A stretch of DNA of 23,637 bases from positions 55,389 through 79,025 of the forward strand of contig PAXU01000050.1 in assembly GCA_002714565.1 (NCBI GenBank), in the 5' to 3' direction. Below the pieces are notes generated by a model. It saw only the letters and a program-made list of their open reading frames with translations, made no database searches and was not told the DNA's origin. Positions within the stretch are counted from its first letter, which is position 1; each line of letters opens with the position of its first letter. Made by a program: the position numbers and the translations under genes. Origin of the DNA: Rhodopirellula sp. GTDB taxonomy: Bacteria; Planctomycetota; Planctomycetia; Pirellulales; Pirellulaceae. Shown one piece after another: positions 17,721-23,637 of the stretch.

Positions 17721-17746
17721 CCCAGACCAAACGGTCTGGGTTTTTT
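17721..17746 (+). terminator. Intrinsic terminator of sodA
   Basis: Perfect 8-bp GC-rich stem CCCAGACC/GGTCTGGG (17721-17728 with 17733-17740), AAAC tetraloop, then six T. It starts 30 bases after the sodA stop. Confidence 0.95.
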
Positions 17747-17769
17747 ATTGCGCTGACCTCAAATCAACA

Positions 17770-17798
17770 TTGACCCATCGGCGCAATAAATCTATCAT
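17770..17798 (+). promoter_or_regulatory. Sigma70-like promoter upstream of Q-rich lipoprotein gene
   Basis: TTGACC (17770-17775), exactly 17 bases, TATCAT (17793-17798). Each hexamer has one mismatch to consensus or nearly so (TTGACA, TATAAT). The start of transcription would be near 17805, giving a leader of about 190 bases before the lipoprotein ATG at 17996. Confidence 0.5.
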
Positions 17799-17835
17799 TC
17801 GCCCCAATCGTTGGTACATTGTGCGCTTTTACAGG

Positions 17836-17856
17836 CGGCAAGATTTTGCCGTTTTT
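17836..17856 (+). terminator. Terminator-like hairpin in leader (attenuator or short RNA end)
   Basis: CGGCAA (17836-17841) pairs with TTGCCG (17846-17851) across GATT, followed by five T. It lies only about 30-50 bases after the predicted start site at ~17805 and well before the lipoprotein gene. It could end a very short RNA or attenuate the lipoprotein transcript. Confidence 0.5.
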
Positions 17857-17995
17857 GGGCACACTTACTATCGAGCAAACCAGGCGGGATGCACATTGCA
17901 TCCCAAAACAGAAATATGCTCAGCACACCAATGGATTGGAATGATGAGCAACACCTGACAAGGTATTCTTACTCTTTCTAAAGGACAAGGACGTC

Positions 17996-18844
17996 ATGAA
18001 TCGGTCTAAACTAGGCTGGCTACCGAGCGTGGCATTAATCGCATTTGTTAGTTTTGGTCTTACCGGATGCAAAACATCTAGTTGGGCACAGTTACCTGGT
18101 ATGGGTTGGCTTTCAAGCGATGAACAACCGGAAGCATCGTACTATACAGAGAATTCCCGACCTGCAAATGATTACGCGTCGCAACAAGTCGATTATTCCG
18201 AGCGATACAACGCAAATACGGCACAGCCAACAAACCAGTACTACGGCGGCCAGCAGTTCGAATCCACTGGGAATGATAACAACAACTATCTTGGCCAAAG
18301 CCCTGGTCTAGCAACCCAAAACGGTTATGCACAACAGCAACAGGTCACTCAACAACCTCAGCAGTTTGCAAATCAAAACCAATATGGTGCACAACAGCCA
18401 CAACCCAGCCAAACAACTCAATTTCAACCGCAACAGCAAGTTGGACAAAGTGGAGTTGGACAAGCGGGAAGCGGTCAATTCCAGAATGGGCAAGGCAGCT
18501 ATGACCGTGGGTTCTACGGCAACCAACAACAAGTTGCTCAACAGGCTCAACCAAAAGAGTATAACTTCCAACCAACAAATACTACTGCGCAGGGTCAGTA
18601 TGATACTGGTGAATTCCAGGCACAGGGCACGTTCCAGCCAGCACAAGGCGGAGCTGCGGCATACACTGCTCAAAACCCGCAGCCAGGTGCCGGAACTCAG
18701 TACGGCGGAACCTTTCAACCTACCACGCAGACTCAGCAAGCACCGATGGAACCATATCGTCCTGGTAGCACAAGTGGAGTTAGCGGAACAACAGGTGGAA
18801 ATTACTACGCACCAAGTACAGGTGGGCAATTCACCACACCATAA
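17996..18844 (+). CDS. Gln/Asn-rich low-complexity lipoprotein
   Basis: The product is 282 aa. A signal peptide with lipobox L-T-G-C (Cys25, in SFGLTGCKTS) predicts lipid anchoring at the cell envelope. After a short segment of mixed composition (26-60) the rest is low-complexity. It is rich in Gln, Asn, Gly, Tyr, Thr, Ser and Pro, with runs such as QQQQ and repeated F-Q-P, Q-Y-G and G-Q-F motifs and very few charged or aliphatic residues. No enzymatic domain is visible. The composition resembles prion-like or intrinsically disordered adhesive/matrix proteins; function is unknown. The start is supported by AAGGACAAGG just upstream. It is bounded by its own promoter-leader region and a strong terminator, so it is monocistronic. 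Confidence 0.85.
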   Translation: MNRSKLGWLPSVALIAFVSFGLTGCKTSSWAQLPGMGWLSSDEQPEASYYTENSRPANDYASQQVDYSERYNANTAQPTNQYYGGQQFESTGNDNNNYLGQSPGLATQNGYAQQQQVTQQPQQFANQNQYGAQQPQPSQTTQFQPQQQVGQSGVGQAGSGQFQNGQGSYDRGFYGNQQQVAQQAQPKEYNFQPTNTTAQGQYDTGEFQAQGTFQPAQGGAAAYTAQNPQPGAGTQYGGTFQPTTQTQQAPMEPYRPGSTSGVSGTTGGNYYAPSTGGQFTTP

Positions 18845-18880
18845 CGACACCCGAATTGTCTAATTCGAAAAGCTAGCCTA

Positions 18881-18916
18881 AGAGGCATACCTGGAAGCAG
18901 GTATGCCTCTTTTTTT
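18881..18916 (+). terminator. Intrinsic terminator of Q-rich lipoprotein gene
   Basis: Perfect 12-bp stem (18881-18892 with 18899-18910), GGAAGC hexaloop, and a T-tract running to 18916. It lies 36 bases after the stop. Confidence 0.95.
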
Positions 18917-19042
18917 GCGGGTCTTTCTTGTCGTTATTACCGCTTGCTAAAACGACCATTGCGCGCCATGCTATCGTTCAGGAAAACACAACCTGTTTTC
19001 ATTTGCTTATCTGCATTACCCAGCATAGGAGAGGATGTTGAA

Positions 19043-19366
19043 ATGCCATTATTTGAGGTAGAGACAGACTCACACATAATTATCACCTGGGCTGACAATG
19101 AGGACGCTGCTCGAGATGTTGTTCAAGATGCCTATCCGCACGATGAAATGATTCGTTTAACACGCCGACCGAGAGACACGTGGGTTATCTCCAAAGGTGT
19201 ACTTGGAATTGCAGGGAGTTCAGATCCATGTAGCACCGCACGAGACTGCCTCTCGAAAGCTGCCGGTGATAAAGTCCATGCCATTCGCTTATACATGCAG
19301 GAAACTGGTTCCGATCTTGAGTCGGCAAGAAAAGTGGTCGAATCCAATATGGTCATGGGTTGGTAA
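19043..19366 (+). CDS. Small orphan protein with L7/L12-C-terminal-like segment
   Basis: The product is 107 aa, soluble, with no signal peptide. The N-terminal half (MPLFEVETDSHIIITWADNE, then DAARDVVQDAYP) suggests a small alpha/beta fold. The C-terminal DKVHAIRLYMQETGSDLESA (about 76-95) followed by RKVVE has the spacing of the ribosomal L7/L12 C-terminal helix pair (K-I-x-A-I-K-L-x-R-E-x-T-G-L-x-L-K-E-A-K). This similarity is my reading of the pattern, not a search result. Two Cys (63 and 69) are present. The start at 19043 is fixed by AGGAGAGG eight bases upstream; the longer in-frame reading begins with a TTG at 18944 just past the previous gene's terminator and is unlikely. Function unknown; it may pair with the following dehydrogenase gene by position only. 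Confidence 0.75.
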   Translation: MPLFEVETDSHIIITWADNEDAARDVVQDAYPHDEMIRLTRRPRDTWVISKGVLGIAGSSDPCSTARDCLSKAAGDKVHAIRLYMQETGSDLESARKVVESNMVMGW

Positions 19367-19478
19367 AATTTCCCCTGGATGTAATTAATGCCAGCTTTTT
19401 GTTATCTGGCAAAAAAAATCGTCTCGTTAGCCGAATGACGTTTTCTAATTTCAGAATTAAGGTAAAGGACTGTCGCCA

Positions 19479-20234
19479 ATGAGTTTCTCTCTGGCTGGAC
19501 ACACAGCGATTGTCACAGGAAACAGTAGTGGTCTAGGTAAGGAAATAGGATTGGTACTGGGAAACGCCGGTGCCAAGGTTCCCGTCAACTTCTACAACAA
19601 CGAACAGCGTGCACAGGCGACCCTTGCGGAGTATGAAGCGGCTGGAATCGACACATGCCTAATCCGCGCAGATGCCTCAACAAAAGAAGGCGTCGATCAC
19701 TTGTATGACGAAACCGAGCGACAATTAGGTAACCCCGACATACTGGTGCCCAACGCGACATGCGATCAACCTGAGTTACCGATCGATGAATATGACTGGG
19801 AGTTTTATCAAAGCATGGTGGACTTCTTTATTAAGAGTCCGTACTTAATGACAATTCGCGGCATGGAGCACATGAAGCAACAAGGCTGGGGACGCATCAT
19901 CAACATCGTCAGCGAGGTATACCACCGAAGTGTCGCACCATTTAGTGCCTACGTGGCAGCCAAGGGTGGTCAAATCGGCTGGACACGCAGCATGGCCACG
20001 GAGTTTGCACCGCTTGGGATTACGGTAAACATGGTTGCGCCGGGTTGGATCCCTACGGAAAGACATGCAGATAAATCGCAGGAAGATCTCAATGGCTATC
20101 TAAGTATGATCCCAGCCGGCCGTTGGGGTGTACCAAAAGATGTGGCAGACGCAGTACTGTACTTTGCAAGTGACGAAGCATCATTTGTCACAGGTCAAAC
20201 TTTGTGCGTAAACGGTGGAATTACACCGTGGTAA
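19479..20234 (+). CDS. Short-chain dehydrogenase/reductase (FabG-like)
   Basis: This 251-aa classical SDR has a Rossmann fold. The cofactor motif is TGNSSGLG at 13-20, and the catalytic residues are Ser145, Tyr158 and Lys162 in S-A-Y-V-A-A-K. The C-terminal VTGQTLCVNGG is characteristic of FabG-like members. The usual N-N-A-G motif is altered to P-N-A-T (91-94), and no basic residue clearly specifying NADPH follows strand 2 (VPVNFYNN). The substrate is unknown: 3-oxoacyl-ACP, a sugar (glucose 1-dehydrogenase-like) or another alcohol are all possible. It sits alone among unrelated genes, so an oxidoreductase side role is more likely than core fatty-acid synthesis. AAAGGA precedes the ATG at a slightly long distance. 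Confidence 0.88.
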   Translation: MSFSLAGHTAIVTGNSSGLGKEIGLVLGNAGAKVPVNFYNNEQRAQATLAEYEAAGIDTCLIRADASTKEGVDHLYDETERQLGNPDILVPNATCDQPELPIDEYDWEFYQSMVDFFIKSPYLMTIRGMEHMKQQGWGRIINIVSEVYHRSVAPFSAYVAAKGGQIGWTRSMATEFAPLGITVNMVAPGWIPTERHADKSQEDLNGYLSMIPAGRWGVPKDVADAVLYFASDEASFVTGQTLCVNGGITPW

Positions 20235-20301
20235 TATGAGTCTTGCTGTTCATTACTCACACAAATAACCTTGTGATCAAATATCCCGGAGTTTAAATCC
20301 A

Positions 20302-21570
20302 ATGACGGAAGGGCATTTCCTAGCTGACCCGCCACCGTCTAATAAAATGGGCACGCGCATCACCCTTACTGTCACCGCGGCAATCGTCATTACACCGTTG
20401 TTATTCCACTGGCTACCTTTTGAAATCTCGCAGTGGTATGTAGCATCAGCAAGAATCCAGCTGGAACAAGGCAATCGCGACGCCGCGAATGAGCAGATCG
20501 ATAAAGGGCTCACGTGGAGCAATAACCCTAATCTAATTGGCCTAAAATCAGATTGGCTCGTAGAGTCCAATCAACACGAACAGGCAATTACACTACTTGA
20601 GGATCTACTGGAGTACCCAATTCATGACCTCAGTCTTTTAAATGTTCATATACAACTGTGCAATTCAGTCCTAGCCGCTGCACGAACAAAAGGACAGGAA
20701 CCATGTCCGCGTATAGCTGAACTTTGGAAAGATGCATCAGCAATTACCTCCGGTACACTGTTTGAATCGCAGCCCACTCTTTTCAAGGTCAAATATAAAA
20801 ATGCCAGAGCCTATCAGCTTGCAGTTGCTAACGACAATTTAGAACAGGCATTAACCGATACAGAAGAAACAATTGATTTACTCGGTGGAAATGTCTTCGT
20901 GTTAAATCCAATTCCGGCTAGAAGTTTCAATGCATTCGAATACACGATTAAGGAATCTGGAAGAGATAAAGCAGTCGCTGAAGACATTCAACAACAGGTG
21001 ATTGAACCCTTGGAGCGTTCTCATATCCAACTTAAATATGGTGGTGCCAAACAGTGGTCGACGGCTGATAGTAAGCATCGTGACACCATGCTTAACGACA
21101 CAGCCCGCTGGCTCATTGCCGCACATAAGCTCTATTTACAGGCACTCCCGACAGAAGGATTTGATGACATTCGGCAGCGCACTAACAACGAAATTGAAGA
21201 ACTTTCAAAACAACTTGAAACGAATCGTCCAATTGCTGTCCCGAGAATTTTAAATTCCAGAGAAGAGCTTTTTTTAATCATTCAAATCCTCGACACACAT
21301 GGCTACGTTCACTACAGACTTAAGAATTTTCAAATTGCCCATGGGAGTTTAACTGCAGCAATCGACTTGGCAACGGGGATAGTGCGGGAACTTGAACGTC
21401 ACGAAAATGCTCCCGGTAAGGATCGACTGGAATATCTTCGAAGCACCTTGGCGATTATGCACTACCATCGGGCGGTGGTATATGAATCACTCGGGCATAT
21501 TGATTTTCAGCAGCGAGACCTGGAAATGGTGCGACATTACGGTGCGGAACCTAACCCGACTTTGTTTTAA
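20302..21570 (+). CDS. Membrane-anchored TPR-like helical protein
   Basis: I recognise no specific family. The product is 422 aa. One N-terminal transmembrane helix (about 19-40, TLTVTAAIVITPLLFHWLPF) is followed by an all-helical region with TPR-like repeats: W-Y-V-A-S-A-R-I-Q-L-E-Q-G-N-R-D-A-A at 45-62, HEQAITLLEDLLE, and further helices to the C-terminus, where YHRAVVYESLGHIDFQQRDLE is a clear TPR. The soluble part probably faces the periplasm or outside. No catalytic motif is seen. It follows the SDR gene by 67 bases and may be cotranscribed with it. A bidirectional hairpin 50 bases past the stop probably terminates it. Confidence 0.75.
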   Translation: MTEGHFLADPPPSNKMGTRITLTVTAAIVITPLLFHWLPFEISQWYVASARIQLEQGNRDAANEQIDKGLTWSNNPNLIGLKSDWLVESNQHEQAITLLEDLLEYPIHDLSLLNVHIQLCNSVLAAARTKGQEPCPRIAELWKDASAITSGTLFESQPTLFKVKYKNARAYQLAVANDNLEQALTDTEETIDLLGGNVFVLNPIPARSFNAFEYTIKESGRDKAVAEDIQQQVIEPLERSHIQLKYGGAKQWSTADSKHRDTMLNDTARWLIAAHKLYLQALPTEGFDDIRQRTNNEIEELSKQLETNRPIAVPRILNSREELFLIIQILDTHGYVHYRLKNFQIAHGSLTAAIDLATGIVRELERHENAPGKDRLEYLRSTLAIMHYHRAVVYESLGHIDFQQRDLEMVRHYGAEPNPTLF

Positions 21571-21619
21571 TGCCAGAGCCGGATTTAACGTCATTGGTTT
21601 ATATGATCGCACAAAAAAA

Positions 21620-21655
21620 GCGTCCGTGACCGACACAAGTGCCATTCACGAACGC
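21620..21655. terminator. Bidirectional terminator between TPR gene and tRNA-Asp
   Basis: A 10-bp stem (21620-21629 with 21646-21655, one G-T pair) encloses a 16-base loop. On the minus strand it is followed by seven T (A21613-21619), a strong terminator 44 bases past the 3' end of tRNA-Asp. On the plus strand C plus four T follow (21657-21660), adequate for the TPR gene. Confidence 0.85.
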
Positions 21656-21663
21656 CTTTTAAG

Positions 21664-21737
<74 letters not shown>

Positions 21738-21747
21738 AATGCCTTGT

Positions 21748-21769
21748 TCAGTTGTACGAAGACAACTGA
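21748..21769. repeat. Inverted repeat just upstream of tRNA-Asp
   Basis: TCAGTTGT (21748-21755) and ACAACTGA (21762-21769) form a perfect 8-bp stem with a 6-base loop, 11 bases from the tRNA 5' end on the minus strand. It may fold in the precursor tRNA leader or overlap the promoter (TTGTTG, 18-base spacer, TATCAG on the minus strand). Confidence 0.45.
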
Positions 21770-21898
21770 TAGCTCTGTACGGCTAATCGCAACAAATTTG
21801 CTTTGTCACCTTAGGTAAGCCGAACAAATAAAAAGATACTCAAATTCATGCGTCTGACAACCCCCCAATACAACGTTGTTACGCTCACGTGAACTGTG

Positions 21899-21926
21899 TT
21901 GATTATCTTCCAAAGAGTCCTACGAT
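21899..21926 (+). promoter_or_regulatory. Candidate sigma70 promoter of the ABC-F gene
   Basis: TTGATT (21899-21904), 16 bases, TACGAT (21921-21926), about 78 bases before the ABC-F start. Spacing and hexamers are acceptable but not strong. The rest of 21770-22003 shows no gene. Confidence 0.35.
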
Positions 21927-22003
21927 CAGCTCTCCATATTCAGAAACTGCCTGAGACGATATCATGGCAAATCTGTATCACAGGATGAAAAAGAAATACA
22001 CTG

Positions 22004-23637
22004 ATGCTTCTCCTATCCGTATCAGAATTGACCAAACACTTTGGCCCGGACCCCGTTCTGGATGGCGCTAGTTTTGAGATGCGCGCGGGTCAGAAGATTT
22101 CGCTAATCGGTCCAAATGGTTCGGGGAAAAGCACACTGCTAAAGATCATCACCGGACAACTGGAAGCAGATAAAGGACAGGTATCATTACATCCGGACAC
22201 AACCATTGGATATTTGCAGCAACATGTTGAACTAGGAGCCGGGAAAACAGTTTGGGAAGAGGCGAGTTCAGCACTGGGACATCTTAAAGAGCTATCTGAC
22301 CGATCACTGGAACTCGCCAATCAGATTGCTGACTCCGCTTCTTTATCTGCAAAAGAAACAGCAGAATTAGAGGCCCAGTACGACAGATTACAGCATAAGA
22401 TTCATCAAGTTGGTGCATACAATATCGATCACAAGATTGATCGGATTCTTCGCGGATTATCATTTGACGATGCGGCAATTAATCAACCTGTCGACACTCT
22501 CAGCGGCGGGCAACAAAACCGGCTGATGCTCGCCAAGTTATTACTACAGGAACCCGATATCCTGCTTCTAGACGAACCATCGAACCATCTGGACATCGAC
22601 GCAACAGAATGGCTCGAATCCTTCCTTGCCGCGAGTGAACAGGCGGTGCTCCTTGTTAGCCATGATCGGTATCTACTGGACAAGGTGGCTCAACATACGC
22701 TTGAACTGGTCAATGGATCCATTGATGCCTATAAGGGAAACTACACGGCCTACCTTGTTCAAAAGGAGCAACGTTTAGAGGTCCAACGCCGCACCTGGGA
22801 GCGTCAGCAGGAAGAAATTTCACGGCTTGAGGAATTCGTACGAAAACACAAGTACGGTCAAAAGCACGTACAAGCGGACGATCGACAAAAAAAACTCGAA
22901 CGCATAGAACTTGTGGATCGCCCACGAACGATTTCCGCACCGGTGTTTGGATTCCCAGAACCGAATCGAACAGGCGACATCGTTTTTCGTGTTGAGCATC
23001 TCTCCAAGGCATATGATCATCAGTTGTTTAAGGACCTCACGTTTGATGTAATTCGAGGGGAATCATGGGGAATCCTCGGTCCAAACGGTACAGGTAAATC
23101 CACTCTGTTAAAGTGTCTTATTGGTGACCTCGAAGCTGATGAAGGTACCGTTCACGCAGGTACGGGCGTACGCCTCGGCTATCTCGATCAACAGCTCAGT
23201 TGTGTGGATCCCAAGGCCGATGTCGTGGATGCTGTGCGGCCTGACCACAAGGAGTTTTTTGAGAAACAAAGACGGGACTTACTCGCACGTTTCGGAATCC
23301 AGGATGACATGGTTTTTCAAAAAGTCTCAAGCCTCAGCGGTGGAGAACGCAGTAGAACTGCACTAGCAAAGATTGCGGCCGCCGATGCCAACGTGCTGCT
23401 CTTTGATGAGCCCACAAACCATCTCGACTTATGGGCTAGAGAATCACTTGAAAAATGCCTAAGAGCGTTTGAAGGTACAATGGTTGTTGTCAGTCACGAT
23501 CGGTACTTTCTGAATCAAGTCGTCGATCACTTGCTCGTGGTTCAACATGATCGGTTTCATGTCATTCAGGGAAACTACACGACCTATCAAACACTCGAGC
23601 AAGCCGGGCTTGCACAAGAAGCTCGTGACACGCTAGG
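22004..23637 (+). CDS. ABC-F ATPase (ribosome-associated), 3' end outside window
   Basis: 544 complete codons are visible without a stop, so the C-terminus is cut by the window edge. It has two ABC domains and no membrane segment. The first has Walker A GPNGSGKST (36-44), LSGGQ (166-170) and Walker B LLLDEPSNHLD (Glu191). The second has Walker A GPNGTGKST (359-367), LSGGE (444-448) and LLFDEPTNHLD (Glu469). Between them an extended charged helical linker (about 230-310, with YGQKHVQADDRQKKLERI) is the P-site tRNA interaction motif of ABC-F proteins, which bind the ribosomal E site and rescue or tune translation. The long first-domain helical insert (90-135) recalls the YdiF/Uup group; whether it gives antibiotic protection cannot be told. 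The ATG at 22004 fits the usual domain start. Confidence 0.92.
   Translation, partial: MLLLSVSELTKHFGPDPVLDGASFEMRAGQKISLIGPNGSGKSTLLKIITGQLEADKGQVSLHPDTTIGYLQQHVELGAGKTVWEEASSALGHLKELSDRSLELANQIADSASLSAKETAELEAQYDRLQHKIHQVGAYNIDHKIDRILRGLSFDDAAINQPVDTLSGGQQNRLMLAKLLLQEPDILLLDEPSNHLDIDATEWLESFLAASEQAVLLVSHDRYLLDKVAQHTLELVNGSIDAYKGNYTAYLVQKEQRLEVQRRTWERQQEEISRLEEFVRKHKYGQKHVQADDRQKKLERIELVDRPRTISAPVFGFPEPNRTGDIVFRVEHLSKAYDHQLFKDLTFDVIRGESWGILGPNGTGKSTLLKCLIGDLEADEGTVHAGTGVRLGYLDQQLSCVDPKADVVDAVRPDHKEFFEKQRRDLLARFGIQDDMVFQKVSSLSGGERSRTALAKIAAADANVLLFDEPTNHLDLWARESLEKCLRAFEGTMVVVSHDRYFLNQVVDHLLVVQHDRFHVIQGNYTTYQTLEQAGLAQEARDTL

Larger units (their letters stand above)
17692..17995 (+). other. 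Intergenic region sodA / lipoprotein with promoter and hairpins
   Basis: These 304 bases contain the sodA terminator (17721-17746), a good sigma70-like promoter (17770-17798), a terminator-like hairpin (17836-17856) and a further hairpin GGGATGC/GCATCCC (17886-17904). The lipoprotein ribosome site AAGGACAAGG lies at 17981-17990. The small frame at 17770-17958 has no coding character. Confidence 0.6.

Noticed and set aside
17770..17958. 62-codon frame between sodA and the lipoprotein
   Set aside because: It begins inside the -35 box and spans two hairpins; the translation is not protein-like.
18308..18863. Long open frames on both strands across the Q-rich lipoprotein
   Set aside because: CAA/CAG repeats keep alternative frames free of stops. 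The lipoprotein frame has a signal peptide, lipobox and ribosome site; the others do not.
19389..19411. TGCCAG/CTGGCA hairpin followed by a run of A
   Set aside because: In neither direction does a T-tract follow the stem; the A-run lies on the wrong side for a terminator of the 107-aa gene.

Overview
The window reads as a chromosomal housekeeping region of a planctomycete, most likely a marine Pirellulales-type organism. The lineage call is inference. It rests on a PQQ-type beta-propeller protein opening with the W-x-x-x-x-GPNRNG pattern common in that phylum, FHA and TPR proteins, a solo STAS protein, several small orphan proteins, and weak or absent Shine-Dalgarno sites at many starts. Base composition looks balanced. 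I see no integrase, transposase, CRISPR array, phage gene or restriction system, and no abrupt change in composition.

Layout. 1-546: 3' part of an FHA-domain gene. 583-1284 (-): TPR lipoprotein. 1410-1628 (-): 72-aa orphan. 1939-4696 (+): serC-serA, two consecutive steps of serine synthesis. 4768-5286 (-): thiol peroxidase Tpx with a strong terminator. 5601-5978 (+): solo STAS protein, whose stop codon overlaps that of the convergent alaS (5975-8782, -). 9245-10408 (+): recA, reading away from alaS across a 462-base intergenic region. 10392-11924 (+): divergent HtrA-like protein with two PDZ domains, whose 5' end contains a terminator-like hairpin. 11932-12501 and 12564-13469 (-): thpR and a PfkB-family kinase. 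13589-15055 (+): exported beta-propeller protein. 15133-16785 (-): six-TM protein with a long acidic tail. 17086-17691 (+): Mn-type superoxide dismutase. 17996-18844 (+): Gln/Asn-rich lipoprotein behind a structured leader. 19043-19366 (+): 107-aa orphan. 19479-20234 (+): short-chain dehydrogenase. 20302-21570 (+): membrane-anchored TPR-like protein. 21664-21737 (-): tRNA-Asp(GTC). 22004-end (+): ABC-F ATPase, cut by the window edge.

Functionally this is a mixed core region. It covers amino-acid supply (serCA), translation (alaS, tRNA-Asp, ABC-F, thpR), DNA repair (recA), oxidative-stress defence (tpx, sodA) and envelope proteins (lipoproteins, PDZ protein, beta-propeller, membrane protein). 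Transcription units are short and separated by clear intrinsic terminators.

I did not find a self-evident new multi-gene system. The most interesting leads are regulatory or single-gene. They are a promoter plus terminator-like hairpin between sodA and the lipoprotein gene (leader attenuator or very short RNA), tandem TGTTCAGA-like octamers upstream of recA, the recA terminator lying inside the next coding region, the Q/N-rich lipoprotein, and two small orphan proteins.
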